From CAZOIA01 sp964579675 (lineage in GTDB: Bacteria; Planctomycetota; Phycisphaerae; UBA1845; PWPN01): 30,284 bases of DNA. Position 1 is the first letter of the stretch. Every line of letters begins with the position of its first letter. The translations under genes and the position numbers were made by a program. Of the stretch, positions 13,499-21,763 are shown one piece after another. Location: assembly GCA_964579675.1 (NCBI GenBank), contig CAZOIA010000046.1, positions 1-30,284 of the forward strand, in the 5' to 3' direction. The notes beneath the pieces were generated by a model. It saw nothing but the letters and a program-made list of their open reading frames with translations, made no database searches and was not told the origin of the DNA.

Positions 13499-16222
13499 AT
13501 GCGCATCAGCAAGAGAAGTGGCGTTTGGGGCTTGTGCGGCGGGGTCTGGTCGTCTGTCGGAGGGACCGTTCTGGTGCTCGGTCTGGTGCTCCAGGCAGGT
13601 TCCCGTTCGGCAAGGGCCGAGGACCCAACGCCGACGGGATCGATCGTGGGCTGGGGGCTTCAGGTTGTCGGCGTTGACCTGAGCTCGGGTTTTCAATCGG
13701 TCGCGGCGGGCAGCCGGCACAGTCTCGGCCTCAAGGGCGACGGCTCCATCGTGGCATGGGGATCCAACGGCTCCCGCCTGTGCAACGTGCCCTCGCCCAA
13801 CGCGGGGTTCGTGGCCGTCGCGGGGGGCGGCGACCACGGTCTTGGCCTGAAGGACGACGGCTCGATCGTGGCGTGGGGAGACAACTACCACGGCCAGTGC
13901 GACGTGCCCTTGCCGAACACGGGCTTCACGGCGATCGCGGCGGGCGGCGACAACAGTCTCGGCCTGAAGACGGGCGGCTCGATTGTGGCGTGGGGACGCA
14001 ACGAGTACGGCGCGTGCAACGTGCCTCCGCCCAATACGGGCTTCGTGGCCATCGCGGCGGGGTATTGCCACAGTCTGGGCCTGAAGACGGACGGCTCGAT
14101 CGTTGCGTGGGGAGATAACTCCTCCGGCCAGTGTAACGTGCCATCGCCCAACACGGGCTTCACGGCCGTCGCGGCGGGCTGTTGCCACAGTCTTGGCCTG
14201 AAGACGGACGGCTCGATCGTTGCGTGGGGAGATAACTCCTTCGGCCAGTGCGACGTGCCTTGGCCCAACACGGGCTTCGTGGCGGTCGCGGCGGGCTATT
14301 ACCACAGTCTCGGCCTGAAGACGGACGGCTCGATCGTGGCGTGGGGATGGAACGAATACGGCCAGTGCAACGTGTCTTCGCCGAACACGGACTTCGTGGC
14401 GGTGGCGGGGGGCTGTTCCTACAGTCTGGGCCTCAAGACGGGCGGCTCGATCCTGGCGTGGGGAGACAACTCCGACGGCCAGTGCAACGGGCCTGAGCCC
14501 AACATGGGCTTTGTCGCGGTGACGGCGAGCGGCGGCGAGTACAGCCCGTACACTCTGGGCCTGAAGGAGGACGGATCCATTGTGGCTTGGGGGAGCATGT
14601 CGGACGTGCCTTCACCGAACACGGGTTTCGTGGCCGTCGCGGCGGGTGGTGCGCACAGCCTCGGCCTGAAGGGCGAGGGCTGGATTGCGGCGTGGGGAGA
14701 TAACTCCTTCGGCCAGTGCGACGTGCCTTGGCCCAACACGGACTTCGTGGCGGTGGCGGGGGGCAGGTACCACAGTCTGGGCCTCAAGACGGGCGGCTCG
14801 ATCGTGGCGTGGGGATGGAACTACTATGGCCAGTGCAACGTGCCTTCGCCGAACACGGGCTTCAGGGCCGTCGCGGGAGGCGGGTATCACAGTCTCGGCC
14901 TGAAGGAAGACGGCTCGATCCTGGTTTGGGGACGCAGCGACTACGGCCAGTACGATGTGCCCGAGCCCAACACGGGCTTCGTGGCGGTCGCCGCAGGCGG
15001 GTACCACAGTCTGGGCCTGAAGACGGGTGGCTCGATCGTGGCGTGGGGACGTAATAACAGCGGCCAGTGTGACGTGCCCGGGCCGAACACGGGTTTCGTG
15101 GCCGTCGCGGCGGGCGAGTACCACAGCCTGGGCCTCAAGGACGACGGCTCGATCGTGGCGTGGGGATGGAACAACTACGGCCAGTGCGACGTGCCTTCGC
15201 CGAACACGGGTTTTACGGCCGTCGCGGCTGGCTACTCGCACTGTGTGGGGATTCGTGGCGCTGCCGTGGTCGCCGTCACTGCCTGGCGGAGCGTGCGGTT
15301 CCACGGCGGGCCCGTCAGCGACGAGTTGGCGATCGAGCTGGACGCAGCGGCCACCGGCAGCGATGTTGTAGCCGAGCCTCGTCGAGACGGGATCCAAAAA
15401 ATCGAGGTCGATTTCGACATGGATGTCACGGGCCGGCTCTTTGGCACGGTGGAAGCCGAGAACTTGAACTTCCCCCCCGCCACGTGCCCCGCGACCTCGC
15501 AGACGCTTATCAACAACGGTCGAACCCTGGTGATCGAGTTTGCCGACTGCCTGCCCGGCAGCGTGATCGGCTTGCCGGACGAGATCTGCTACCGGATCGA
15601 CTTGGCCGGCAACGTCACGGGCCTGACCGGAGATACCGATTGCCTGATCGTCGGCCTCCACGGTGACACCAACAATGACCACGAGACCAACCTGATTGAC
15701 ATGGCCCAGGTGAAAAGCAAGAACGGCGAGCCCGTCGTGCCCGACAACATCCGTTTCGACGTGAACCTGGACGGGGTCATCAACCTGATCGACATGGCTC
15801 TGGTCAAGAGCCTGAACGGCCACTGGGCAGTGTGCCCGGCTTCGCCCCGGATTCAAGAGTACTCCAACAGCGGATGCTTGCCGGTTGATGCTCCGGGTCC
15901 TGGCGGCCTTCCAGAGGACCTCTATCCATGTAGCGGCAACGATGAGATCGAAATGGTGGTTGAAGGCAGTACGCTTCACATACTACACCACAATGCCACC
16001 TACAACTGCTGCCCGGATGATATACAGGTCGTGCTGGAGAACCAGGCGCCGATACTGCGTTTGTTCGAGGAGGAAATCAATCCCCGTTGTTTCTGTATCT
16101 GCTGTTTCGATGTGCAGAGTACGGTTGTCGGGCTCTGCTCCGGGACGTACACCGTCGAGTATTGCTGGGAGGACTACGAAACGGGGCCCGAGTGCTACGT
16201 TGAAGATACCACCGTTCCATAG
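13499..16222 (+). CDS. Secreted RCC1-like repeat protein with dockerin and Cys-rich tail
   Basis: A 907-aa extracellular protein. The leader ends SARA before Glu at about 41. Then come about fourteen RCC1-like units (residues 44-585), most exactly 39 aa long, of the form GSIVAWGDN...GQCDVP, NTGFVAVAAG, HSLGLK, expected to fold as one or two beta-propellers. A spacer domain (590-720) leads to a type I dockerin-like pair of calcium loops at about 722-774 (GDTNNDHETNLIDMAQVK and FDVNLDGVINLIDMALVK). A Cys-rich domain (about 805-907) with CCPDD, RCFCICC and EYCWEDYETGPEC closes the protein. GAAGGAGA lies eight bases before the ATG. The repeats are nearly identical at DNA level. The role is unknown; surface binding or attachment is a reasonable inference. 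No cohesin or scaffoldin is present here. Confidence 0.85.
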   Translation: MRISKRSGVWGLCGGVWSSVGGTVLVLGLVLQAGSRSARAEDPTPTGSIVGWGLQVVGVDLSSGFQSVAAGSRHSLGLKGDGSIVAWGSNGSRLCNVPSPNAGFVAVAGGGDHGLGLKDDGSIVAWGDNYHGQCDVPLPNTGFTAIAAGGDNSLGLKTGGSIVAWGRNEYGACNVPPPNTGFVAIAAGYCHSLGLKTDGSIVAWGDNSSGQCNVPSPNTGFTAVAAGCCHSLGLKTDGSIVAWGDNSFGQCDVPWPNTGFVAVAAGYYHSLGLKTDGSIVAWGWNEYGQCNVSSPNTDFVAVAGGCSYSLGLKTGGSILAWGDNSDGQCNGPEPNMGFVAVTASGGEYSPYTLGLKEDGSIVAWGSMSDVPSPNTGFVAVAAGGAHSLGLKGEGWIAAWGDNSFGQCDVPWPNTDFVAVAGGRYHSLGLKTGGSIVAWGWNYYGQCNVPSPNTGFRAVAGGGYHSLGLKEDGSILVWGRSDYGQYDVPEPNTGFVAVAAGGYHSLGLKTGGSIVAWGRNNSGQCDVPGPNTGFVAVAAGEYHSLGLKDDGSIVAWGWNNYGQCDVPSPNTGFTAVAAGYSHCVGIRGAAVVAVTAWRSVRFHGGPVSDELAIELDAAATGSDVVAEPRRDGIQKIEVDFDMDVTGRLFGTVEAENLNFPPATCPATSQTLINNGRTLVIEFADCLPGSVIGLPDEICYRIDLAGNVTGLTGDTDCLIVGLHGDTNNDHETNLIDMAQVKSKNGEPVVPDNIRFDVNLDGVINLIDMALVKSLNGHWAVCPASPRIQEYSNSGCLPVDAPGPGGLPEDLYPCSGNDEIEMVVEGSTLHILHHNATYNCCPDDIQVVLENQAPILRLFEEEINPRCFCICCFDVQSTVVGLCSGTYTVEYCWEDYETGPECYVEDTTVP
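13742..15256 (+). repeat. Tandem 117-bp coding repeats (RCC1-like units)
   Basis: About thirteen in-frame copies of a 117-base unit encode the propeller repeats. Most are exactly 117 bases; unit eight is longer (about 129) and unit nine is shorter (about 105). Long blocks such as those coding for GDNSFGQCDVPWPNT (near 14230 and 14698) are almost identical, which suggests recent duplication or gene conversion. Confidence 0.9.
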
Positions 16223-16374
16223 AGGGACGACCTATCGGGAGGGATGACCGCCTCGGTCAAGCCCTGGCGCCGCTGCCGGTCGCAAAGTCCATCCATTCCA
16301 GGAACTCCGTTGACGCGGAGGGCGACGGCGGCGTGGGCAACGTCTACAACGCAGGTAAGTATAAGGAGCGAACG

Positions 16375-16995
16375 ATGGACACGGGAAAAGCAATCATTTC
16401 GGCGGGTCTTGGTGTGGGCGCGCTGGCGTTGCTGGTGATGCCGGCGTGGGCAGATCTGCTCGACGACAGGACCGGCGGGTTCGAGGACCCGTGGCCCAGC
16501 GACCCACCGTGGCAGGGGCACATCGAGCGTGACAGCGCGATCTGGGGGCCGCCGGCGCCGGTGATGGGTGACCACTTCGGGTCTGTGCAACAGGGTGGAG
16601 GTGCCACGGACAGGTATGCTTACCTTGCCGGTCTCGGCGTAGCCCCGGGCACGACCGCCACGCTGACAGGCTATGTGGCTGGGGGCACGATGCAATACGC
16701 CGCCGACCTTTATGTCCAGCTTCTGGACGGCCCGGACGAAGTCTCGCCAGTGGCGGCCGAGTGGCGGTTGAGCATACCGCCAATAACGTACGGCTTCGAC
16801 TGGACGCCGTTCGAGATCTCGGGTGCCGTGATCAACTCGGGCAACATCGTGCTGAAGTTCGGGTTTGTGAGGGGACCATCCTGGTGCCTTGGCACCGCCA
16901 TTCATGTGGACTGCCTCACTCTCACGCCTGAACCGGCCAGCATGGCCCTGTTCACCCTGGCGGCTCTGCCGCTGCTGATGCCCCGTCGGACATGA
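16375..16995 (+). CDS. PEP-CTERM sorting-domain protein
   Basis: A 206-aa exported protein with a leader ending AWA before Asp at about 27. The mature part (30-180) looks like an all-beta carbohydrate-binding-type domain with Gly- and Trp-rich strands, but I cannot name it. The C-terminus is a PEP-CTERM tail: PEP at about 185-187, the hydrophobic run ASMALFTLAALPLLM, then Arg-Arg-Thr. In known systems this tail is recognised by exosortase/archaeosortase-type enzymes in exopolysaccharide-producing bacteria; none is present in this window. An in-frame GTG exists at 16333, but AAGGAG just upstream of the ATG at 16375 and the position of the leader decide for the latter. Confidence 0.8.
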   Translation: MDTGKAIISAGLGVGALALLVMPAWADLLDDRTGGFEDPWPSDPPWQGHIERDSAIWGPPAPVMGDHFGSVQQGGGATDRYAYLAGLGVAPGTTATLTGYVAGGTMQYAADLYVQLLDGPDEVSPVAAEWRLSIPPITYGFDWTPFEISGAVINSGNIVLKFGFVRGPSWCLGTAIHVDCLTLTPEPASMALFTLAALPLLMPRRT

Positions 16996-17025
16996 GTGAA
17001 ACCGAGCGCGGGTAACGGCTCCGAG

Positions 17026-17044
17026 CCGGGCTCTGCGAGCCCGG
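17026..17044 (+). terminator. Possible terminator hairpin after the PEP-CTERM gene
   Basis: A perfect 8-bp GC stem with a TGC loop lies 31 bases after the stop. It lacks a T-tract, so it may be a REP-like repeat or a 3'-end stabiliser rather than an intrinsic terminator. Confidence 0.3.
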
Positions 17045-17084
17045 TGCGCCTTCGCGGCGCGAGGCTTTCCCGTCCGAGGAAACA

Positions 17085-17103
17085 CCGGCCTCACAGAGGC
17101 CGG
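17085..17103. repeat. REP-like 8-bp palindromic hairpin
   Basis: CCGGCCTC-ACA-GAGGCCGG is a perfect hairpin in an otherwise empty intergenic region. Similar palindromes occur at 17026-17044 and 18598-18626 and inside pabB. Confidence 0.4.
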
Positions 17104-17374
17104 CTCTGATCGTGCTGGAAGCGGCGTTGACCGTGCTCGGAACCGGCCCTGATCGCGTTGGAGGTCGCTAAACACGTACGAAGCCCGCGGCTCTTTGATG
17201 TTACGCACGACGGGCGCAGAGGAACCGGTCAGTTTGAGTCAATGAGCATCGCCCCCAGCCCACTGGGCTTTCATTGCCCGGGCATGGTGGCCCGGTTAAG
17301 CTTGCTTTTCGCAAGGATGATGCGGTTACGGTTGCCCCGCTGGCATCATGCTGGTGTGCAGGAGCTGCGAGGGT

Positions 17375-18529
17375 ATGCTTCAAAGGGTGCTGGTTCTGTG
17401 GGGGATGCTGGCGCTGGGGGCGGGGTGTGAGTCGCGCGGGATGGTGCGAATCGCAACGTTCAACATCCGGGAGTTGAGCAGCGCGAAGCTGGATCACGTA
17501 GACTCCGCCGGCCACGGGGCAAGCCTTCAACTGCAAAAGGCCGCGGAGATCATTCAGCGGGTCAGGCCCGACGTGCTGCTGATCAATGAAATCGACTCGG
17601 ATGGTGAGCAGGGCAGGAATGCGGCCAAGTTCTGCGACCGCTACCTGAAGGTGCCCCAGAACGCATGTGAGCCGATCGACTATCCCCACGTGTTCGTCGC
17701 GCCGGTCAACACGGGGGTTCCGACCGGCTGCGACCTGGACCAGGACGGCAAGCGGGACGGACCCGCCGACGCGTTCGGGTACGGGCGATACCCGGGCCAG
17801 TACGGCATGGCGTTGTACTCCAGGTATCCGATCGACGCCGGGGCCGCCAGGACTTTTCAAAAGTTGCGCTGGAAGGACATGCCGGACAACCTGATGCCCG
17901 ACGGGCGGGCCGACAAGCCGGCCTGGTATCCGCCGGAAGAGACCGCCATCTTGCGGCTATCGAGCAAGAGTCATTGGGACGTTCCGGTTGTCATTGTTGA
18001 GACGGTGCTGCACGTGCTGGCGTCGCATCCGACGCCGCCGGCGTTCGATGGCCCGGAGGACCGCAACGGCCGGCGGTCGTTCGACGAGATCCGGCTCTGG
18101 GCGGACTACATCACCGGGGGCGAGGCGGCCTCTTACCTAGTGGACGATCGCGGCGGCCGGGGCGGGCTGGCTGGCGGGGTGTCCTTCGTCGTCGTTGGCG
18201 ATCTTAACGCGGACCCGGTCAAGGATCGCGGGGCCTACGGCCAACCGGCGATCAACCAGTTGCTCCGACATCCACGGGTGCAGGATCCGGCTCCCAAGAG
18301 CGAGGGAGGCGCAGCGCACCGATCATCCTATCCGGGGACGAGCGCTTGGCGGACCTGCGACTTCGGGCGGATCGACTATGTGCTGCCGAGTAGGGGATTG
18401 GCGGTTCACAGCTCGGGTGTGTTCTGGCCGACATCGGGCGGCCCATTGCAGCAATTGGTGTCTGAGCCCGAATCGTCCAGCGATCATCGCCTGGTCTGGG
18501 TGGACGTGGCGGTTCGTGCGGGTGGGTGA
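17375..18529 (+). CDS. Endonuclease/exonuclease/phosphatase (EEP) superfamily lipoprotein
   Basis: A 384-aa metal-dependent phosphoesterase of the DNase I-like fold, probably anchored outside the cytoplasm. The leader ends LGAGC (C18), an imperfect but plausible lipobox. All core catalytic motifs are present: TFNIREL (N30), INEID (E72), GDLNAD (D276, N278) and SSDHR (D370, H371). Between them is a stretch with DLDQDGKRDGPADAFGYG and PGQYGMALYSRYPI, seen in secreted family members. The substrate could be nucleic acid or a phosphorylated small molecule or lipid. An ATG at 17348 is in frame, but AGGAG ten bases before the ATG at 17375 and the leader position favour the latter. Confidence 0.85.
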   Translation: MLQRVLVLWGMLALGAGCESRGMVRIATFNIRELSSAKLDHVDSAGHGASLQLQKAAEIIQRVRPDVLLINEIDSDGEQGRNAAKFCDRYLKVPQNACEPIDYPHVFVAPVNTGVPTGCDLDQDGKRDGPADAFGYGRYPGQYGMALYSRYPIDAGAARTFQKLRWKDMPDNLMPDGRADKPAWYPPEETAILRLSSKSHWDVPVVIVETVLHVLASHPTPPAFDGPEDRNGRRSFDEIRLWADYITGGEAASYLVDDRGGRGGLAGGVSFVVVGDLNADPVKDRGAYGQPAINQLLRHPRVQDPAPKSEGGAAHRSSYPGTSAWRTCDFGRIDYVLPSRGLAVHSSGVFWPTSGGPLQQLVSEPESSSDHRLVWVDVAVRAGG

Positions 18530-18597
18530 GCGCGGGGATGGCAGCCGGCCTGAACCGCCCATTCATGCGAGGCCCGGGAATGGGGTTCTCACCCCTC

Positions 18598-18626
18598 CGG
18601 CCGCCCTGAAAAGCCACAGGCGGCCG
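18598..18626. repeat. REP-like inverted repeat or terminator
   Basis: CGGCCGCC (18598-18605) pairs perfectly with GGCGGCCG (18619-18626) around a 13-base loop. It lies 69 bases after the EEP gene stop. On the minus strand it reads GTAGGAGCGGCCGCC, reminiscent of REP sequences in other GC-rich bacteria. No T-tract. Confidence 0.4.
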
Positions 18627-18684
18627 CTCCTACTAGCCGATACAGGGGCGGGACTTGCCATCGGGCCCCCGTAGCGACTGTTCC

Positions 18685-18713
18685 TTGAACGGCGCCGAAT
18701 GGGATGCTACAAT
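18685..18713 (+). promoter_or_regulatory. Promoter of clpC with extended -10
   Basis: TTGAAC (18685-18690), a 17-base spacer, and TACAAT (18708-18713) preceded by TGC, an extended -10. This is the best promoter in the window. It gives a leader of about 185 bases. The hexamers are sigma70-type rather than heat-shock sigma32-type. Confidence 0.65.
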
Positions 18714-18905
18714 TCAGTGCGTCCCGAAGGGGGCTCGCTGATCGGGTTTACCGGACGATTCGACTATAACACCGGCGGGAGACGCCCAGGAGCAGGGAAC
18801 CACCGGTAACCGGCGGCGTGAGAACGGGAAGGGTGATGGTGGAGGTACGCTTCTGCAGGTCGGTCCGAACAGGTGAAGGTCGGTCGTCGATGTCAGGAGA
18901 GGGCA

Positions 18906-21431
18906 ATGTTTGAACGGTTCACTGATCGCGCTCGGAAGGTGATGGCGCTGGCCAATCAAGAGGCCCAGCGGTTCAATCACGAGTACATCGGCACCGAGCA
19001 CATCCTTCTCGGCCTGGTCAAGGAGGGCTCAGGCGTCGGTGCGAACGTGTTGAAGAACCTCGACGTTGACTTGAGGAAGGTGCGGCTGGAGGTGGAGAAG
19101 CTGGTCAAGAGCGGCCCGGACATGGTCACGATGGGCAAGCTCCCCCAGACGCCTCGGGCCAAGAAGGTGATTGAATACGCGATCGAGGAAGCGCGGAGCC
19201 TGAATCACAACTACGTGGGCACGGAACACCTGCTCCTGGGGCTGTTGCGGGAGCAGGACGGGGTGGCGGCTCAGGTCCTGATGAACCTCGGGCTCAAGCT
19301 CGAGGACGTCCGGGAAGAGGTACTCAATCTGCTGGGTGCCGGTCTGGAAGATGAGCCCTCGGGTCACCCCGGCGCGGAGTCCAAGAAAGGCAAGAGCAAG
19401 ACACCGGCGCTGGACTCATTCGGTCGCGACCTGACGGAGTTAGCTCGCCAGGGCAAGCTTGACCCGGTTATCGGCCGCCGGCGGGAGATCCATCGGGTGA
19501 TCCAGATTCTCTGCCGTCGTCAGAAGAACAACCCCGTTCTTCTGGGTGAGGCCGGCGTCGGGAAAACTGCCATCGTCGAGGGGCTGGCCCAGAAGATCAT
19601 CAGCGGCGATATTCCCGAGCTGCTCGCCGATCGCCGCATCGTCGTGCTCGATCTGGCCATGATGGTAGCCGGCACCAAGTATCGGGGGCAGTTTGAGGAG
19701 CGGATCAAGGCGGTGATGAACGAGGTGATCCGGGCCAGGACGGTTATCCTGTTCATCGACGAGTTGCATACGCTCGTCGGGGCGGGCGGGGCGGAAGGTG
19801 CGATCGACGCGTCCAACGTGCTCAAGCCGGCCCTGAGCCGGGGCGAGATCCAGTGCATCGGGGCTACCACTCTGGACGAGTACCGCAAATACATCGAGAA
19901 GGACGGGGCCCTGGAGCGCCGGTTCCAGCAGATCATCGTCGAGGCGCCCACCCGGGACGAGACGATTCAGATTCTGCAGGGCCTGCGCGATCGGTACGAG
20001 GCCCATCACCGCGTGCGGATCACCGACGAGGCGCTGCGCCAGTCGGTCGAGCTGTCCGACCGTTACATCACGGGTCGCGTTCAGCCGGACAAGGCGATTG
20101 ACGTGATAGATGAGGCCGGTGCGTGCATCCGGCTCAAGACGATGACCAAGCCCCCGAACCTGACCGAGATCGAGCGGAAGATCGAACGTCTGCTCATGGA
20201 GAAGGACGAGGCGGTCAAGAATGCGGACTACGAACGGGCGGCCGAGCTTCGCGACAAGGCCGAGGCCACCCGGGCCAAGAAGGAAGACATGCAGCGCGAG
20301 TGGCGAAACCGGGCCAAGGAGGTCGACGGCGTGGTGGACGGGGAGACCGTTTCCGAGGTCGTCTCCGGCATGACCGGCGTTCCGCTGACCCGGCTCGAGA
20401 AGGACGAGGTCGAAAGGCTTCTGCGCCTGGAAGCGGAGCTGCACAAGCGCGTGATCAGCCAGGACGAAGCCATCGAGGCGGTGGCCCGGGCGGTTCGGCG
20501 GTCACGAAGCGGGCTCAAGGATCCGAACCGGCCCATGGGCAGCTTCATATTCATCGGGCCGTCCGGCGTCGGCAAGACCTACCTGGCCAAGTGCCTGGCC
20601 GAGTTCATGTTCGGCAACGAGGACGCCCTGGTAATCCTGGACATGTCCGAGTTCATGGAGAAGCACAACGTCAGCAAGCTGATCGGTGCGCCTCCGGGAT
20701 ACGTCGGCTACGAGGAGGGCGGGCAGCTCACCGAGCGCATCCGGCGGCGGCCTTACTCGGTGGTCCTGCTCGACGAGATCGAGAAGGCCCATCCCGACGT
20801 GTTCAACATGCTCCTCCAGATCATGGAGGAGGGCCGCTTGACCGATTCTTTCGGGCGGCACGTGGACTTCAAGAACACGATTCTCATCATGACCAGCAAC
20901 ATCGGGGCCGACCGGATCACCAGCCAGGGCGACTTCGGCTTCGGCCGGCGCGATGAGCACGTGACGTATGAGAAGATGAAGAACATGCTTCAGAGCGAGG
21001 TCGAACGGTACTTCCGCCCCGAGTTCATCAACCGCGTCGACGAACTGGTGGTATTCCACAGGCTCACGCACGACGACCTGACCAAGATCATCGAGCTGGA
21101 GGTGGCCAAGGTCGCCCGGCGCCTCGCGGAACGGGACCTGAAGCTCGAGCTGGACGAGTCCGCCAAGGAATTCCTGATCGAGCACGGCACGGACGACAAG
21201 TTCGGAGCCCGTCCGCTCCGGCGGGCGATCGAGAACAGGCTCGAGGACCCGCTCAGCGAAGCGATTCTCCGCGGCGAGTACAAGGGCAAGAACCGCATCG
21301 TTGTTGCCGCCAAGCCGGAGGGTGAAGGGGAAGACGAGGAAGAGCGGCTGGTGTTCGAGGCGTTCACTGACGAGCCGGCCCAGGCGGAAGAGACGCCGGT
21401 CGGTGCGGGCAACGTGGGCGAGGAAACCTGA
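18906..21431 (+). CDS. clpC: ATP-dependent Clp protease ATP-binding subunit ClpC
   Basis: A cytoplasmic AAA+ unfoldase that feeds substrates to ClpP. The 841-aa protein has the full ClpC layout: a double Clp N-domain (about 1-145), AAA module D1 with Walker A GEAGVGKT (214-221) and Walker B ILFIDELH (near 283), a UVR segment in the middle region (about 420-456), and D2 with Walker A GPSGVGKT (551-558) and Walker B VVLLDEIEKAHPD (from 619). The GFG tripeptide after the D2 ATPase core lies where ClpP-binding loops occur. The middle region is short, as in ClpC and unlike ClpB. The ATG at 18906 is preceded by AGGAGAGG and begins MFERFTDRARKV, the standard ClpC start. No mcsA/mcsB or ctsR neighbours are present. 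Confidence 0.97.
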   Translation: MFERFTDRARKVMALANQEAQRFNHEYIGTEHILLGLVKEGSGVGANVLKNLDVDLRKVRLEVEKLVKSGPDMVTMGKLPQTPRAKKVIEYAIEEARSLNHNYVGTEHLLLGLLREQDGVAAQVLMNLGLKLEDVREEVLNLLGAGLEDEPSGHPGAESKKGKSKTPALDSFGRDLTELARQGKLDPVIGRRREIHRVIQILCRRQKNNPVLLGEAGVGKTAIVEGLAQKIISGDIPELLADRRIVVLDLAMMVAGTKYRGQFEERIKAVMNEVIRARTVILFIDELHTLVGAGGAEGAIDASNVLKPALSRGEIQCIGATTLDEYRKYIEKDGALERRFQQIIVEAPTRDETIQILQGLRDRYEAHHRVRITDEALRQSVELSDRYITGRVQPDKAIDVIDEAGACIRLKTMTKPPNLTEIERKIERLLMEKDEAVKNADYERAAELRDKAEATRAKKEDMQREWRNRAKEVDGVVDGETVSEVVSGMTGVPLTRLEKDEVERLLRLEAELHKRVISQDEAIEAVARAVRRSRSGLKDPNRPMGSFIFIGPSGVGKTYLAKCLAEFMFGNEDALVILDMSEFMEKHNVSKLIGAPPGYVGYEEGGQLTERIRRRPYSVVLLDEIEKAHPDVFNMLLQIMEEGRLTDSFGRHVDFKNTILIMTSNIGADRITSQGDFGFGRRDEHVTYEKMKNMLQSEVERYFRPEFINRVDELVVFHRLTHDDLTKIIELEVAKVARRLAERDLKLELDESAKEFLIEHGTDDKFGARPLRRAIENRLEDPLSEAILRGEYKGKNRIVVAAKPEGEGEDEEERLVFEAFTDEPAQAEETPVGAGNVGEET

Positions 21432-21457
21432 GCTCACCGGCCGCGGCCACCTTGATC

Positions 21458-21472
21458 CTCTGGCATCCAGAG
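21458..21472 (+). terminator. Possible weak terminator after clpC
   Basis: CTCTGG-CAT-CCAGAG forms a 6-bp stem 26 bases after the clpC stop. It has no T-tract, so support is weak. Confidence 0.25.
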
Positions 21473-21668
21473 CCCCGGACTCACCTCCCGCACCTGTGAG
21501 CACCCCACACGGGCCGCGGGCTTCTGCTCACCCGGCCTTACCTGCCTGTCCGTCGGAGCCGCCCACACCCCCGAAGAGCCGCGCCATTCTCCCGACGCAG
21601 CCGCCCGAAACCCCAAGAACGCGAAACCCCAGGAAGCTGCCCTTGCCAGCGGAACAGCGTGCAGGCTT

Positions 21669-21682
21669 CAAGCCGCGGCTTG
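21669..21682. promoter_or_regulatory. Perfect 14-bp palindrome upstream of the toroid/DUF4159 gene
   Basis: CAAGCCGCGGCTTG reads the same on both strands. Its centre lies about 50 bases upstream of the predicted transcript start, a suitable place for an activator or repressor dimer. No candidate regulator is encoded nearby. Confidence 0.35.
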
Positions 21683-21715
21683 TTGAGGCGCAAGGCCCTC
21701 TCGTACGTTTGCGGA

Positions 21716-21721
21716 TATAAT
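21716..21721 (+). promoter_or_regulatory. Perfect -10 hexamer before the toroid/DUF4159 gene
   Basis: TATAAT at 21716-21721 has no good -35 at 16-18 bases, so an activator may be needed. Transcription would begin near 21728, leaving about 36 bases before the ATG at 21764. Confidence 0.45.
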
Positions 21722-21763
21722 GAAATGGTACGGATGGCCGTTTCCGCCCCGCGGGGTAGTCTG

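Larger units (their letters stand above)
16996..17374. other. Intergenic region with three hairpins, about 380 bases
   Basis: No gene is visible here. Three short perfect inverted repeats lie within 80 bases: CCGGGCTC/GAGCCCGG (17026-17044, 3-base loop), GCGCC/GGCGC (17046-17060) and CCGGCCTC/GAGGCCGG (17085-17103, 3-base loop). None is followed by a T-tract. The remaining 270 bases show nothing convincing. Confidence 0.6.
18530..18905. other. Intergenic region of about 375 bases before clpC
   Basis: It contains a REP-like hairpin (18598-18626) and the clpC promoter (18685-18713). The leader from about 18720 to 18905 includes the palindrome CCGGTAACCGG but no recognisable riboswitch or CtsR-type heptad repeat. 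Confidence 0.55.
21432..21763. other. Intergenic region of about 330 bases
   Basis: No gene is supported. It holds a small hairpin after clpC (21458-21472), a 14-base perfect palindrome (21669-21682) and a perfect -10 (21716-21721). The middle (21480-21660) is C-rich on the + strand with no structure I can name. Confidence 0.55.

Noticed and set aside
12866..14305. Long minus-strand open frame (479 aa) across the start of the RCC1-like gene
   Set aside because: It is antisense to the repeated gene, so its apparent repeats merely mirror the 117-bp units. It has no family motif or start signal and spans the intergenic leader.
13742..15256. Regular repeats resembling a CRISPR array
   Set aside because: The 117-base unit is entirely coding and in frame, with no repeat-spacer alternation and no cas genes.
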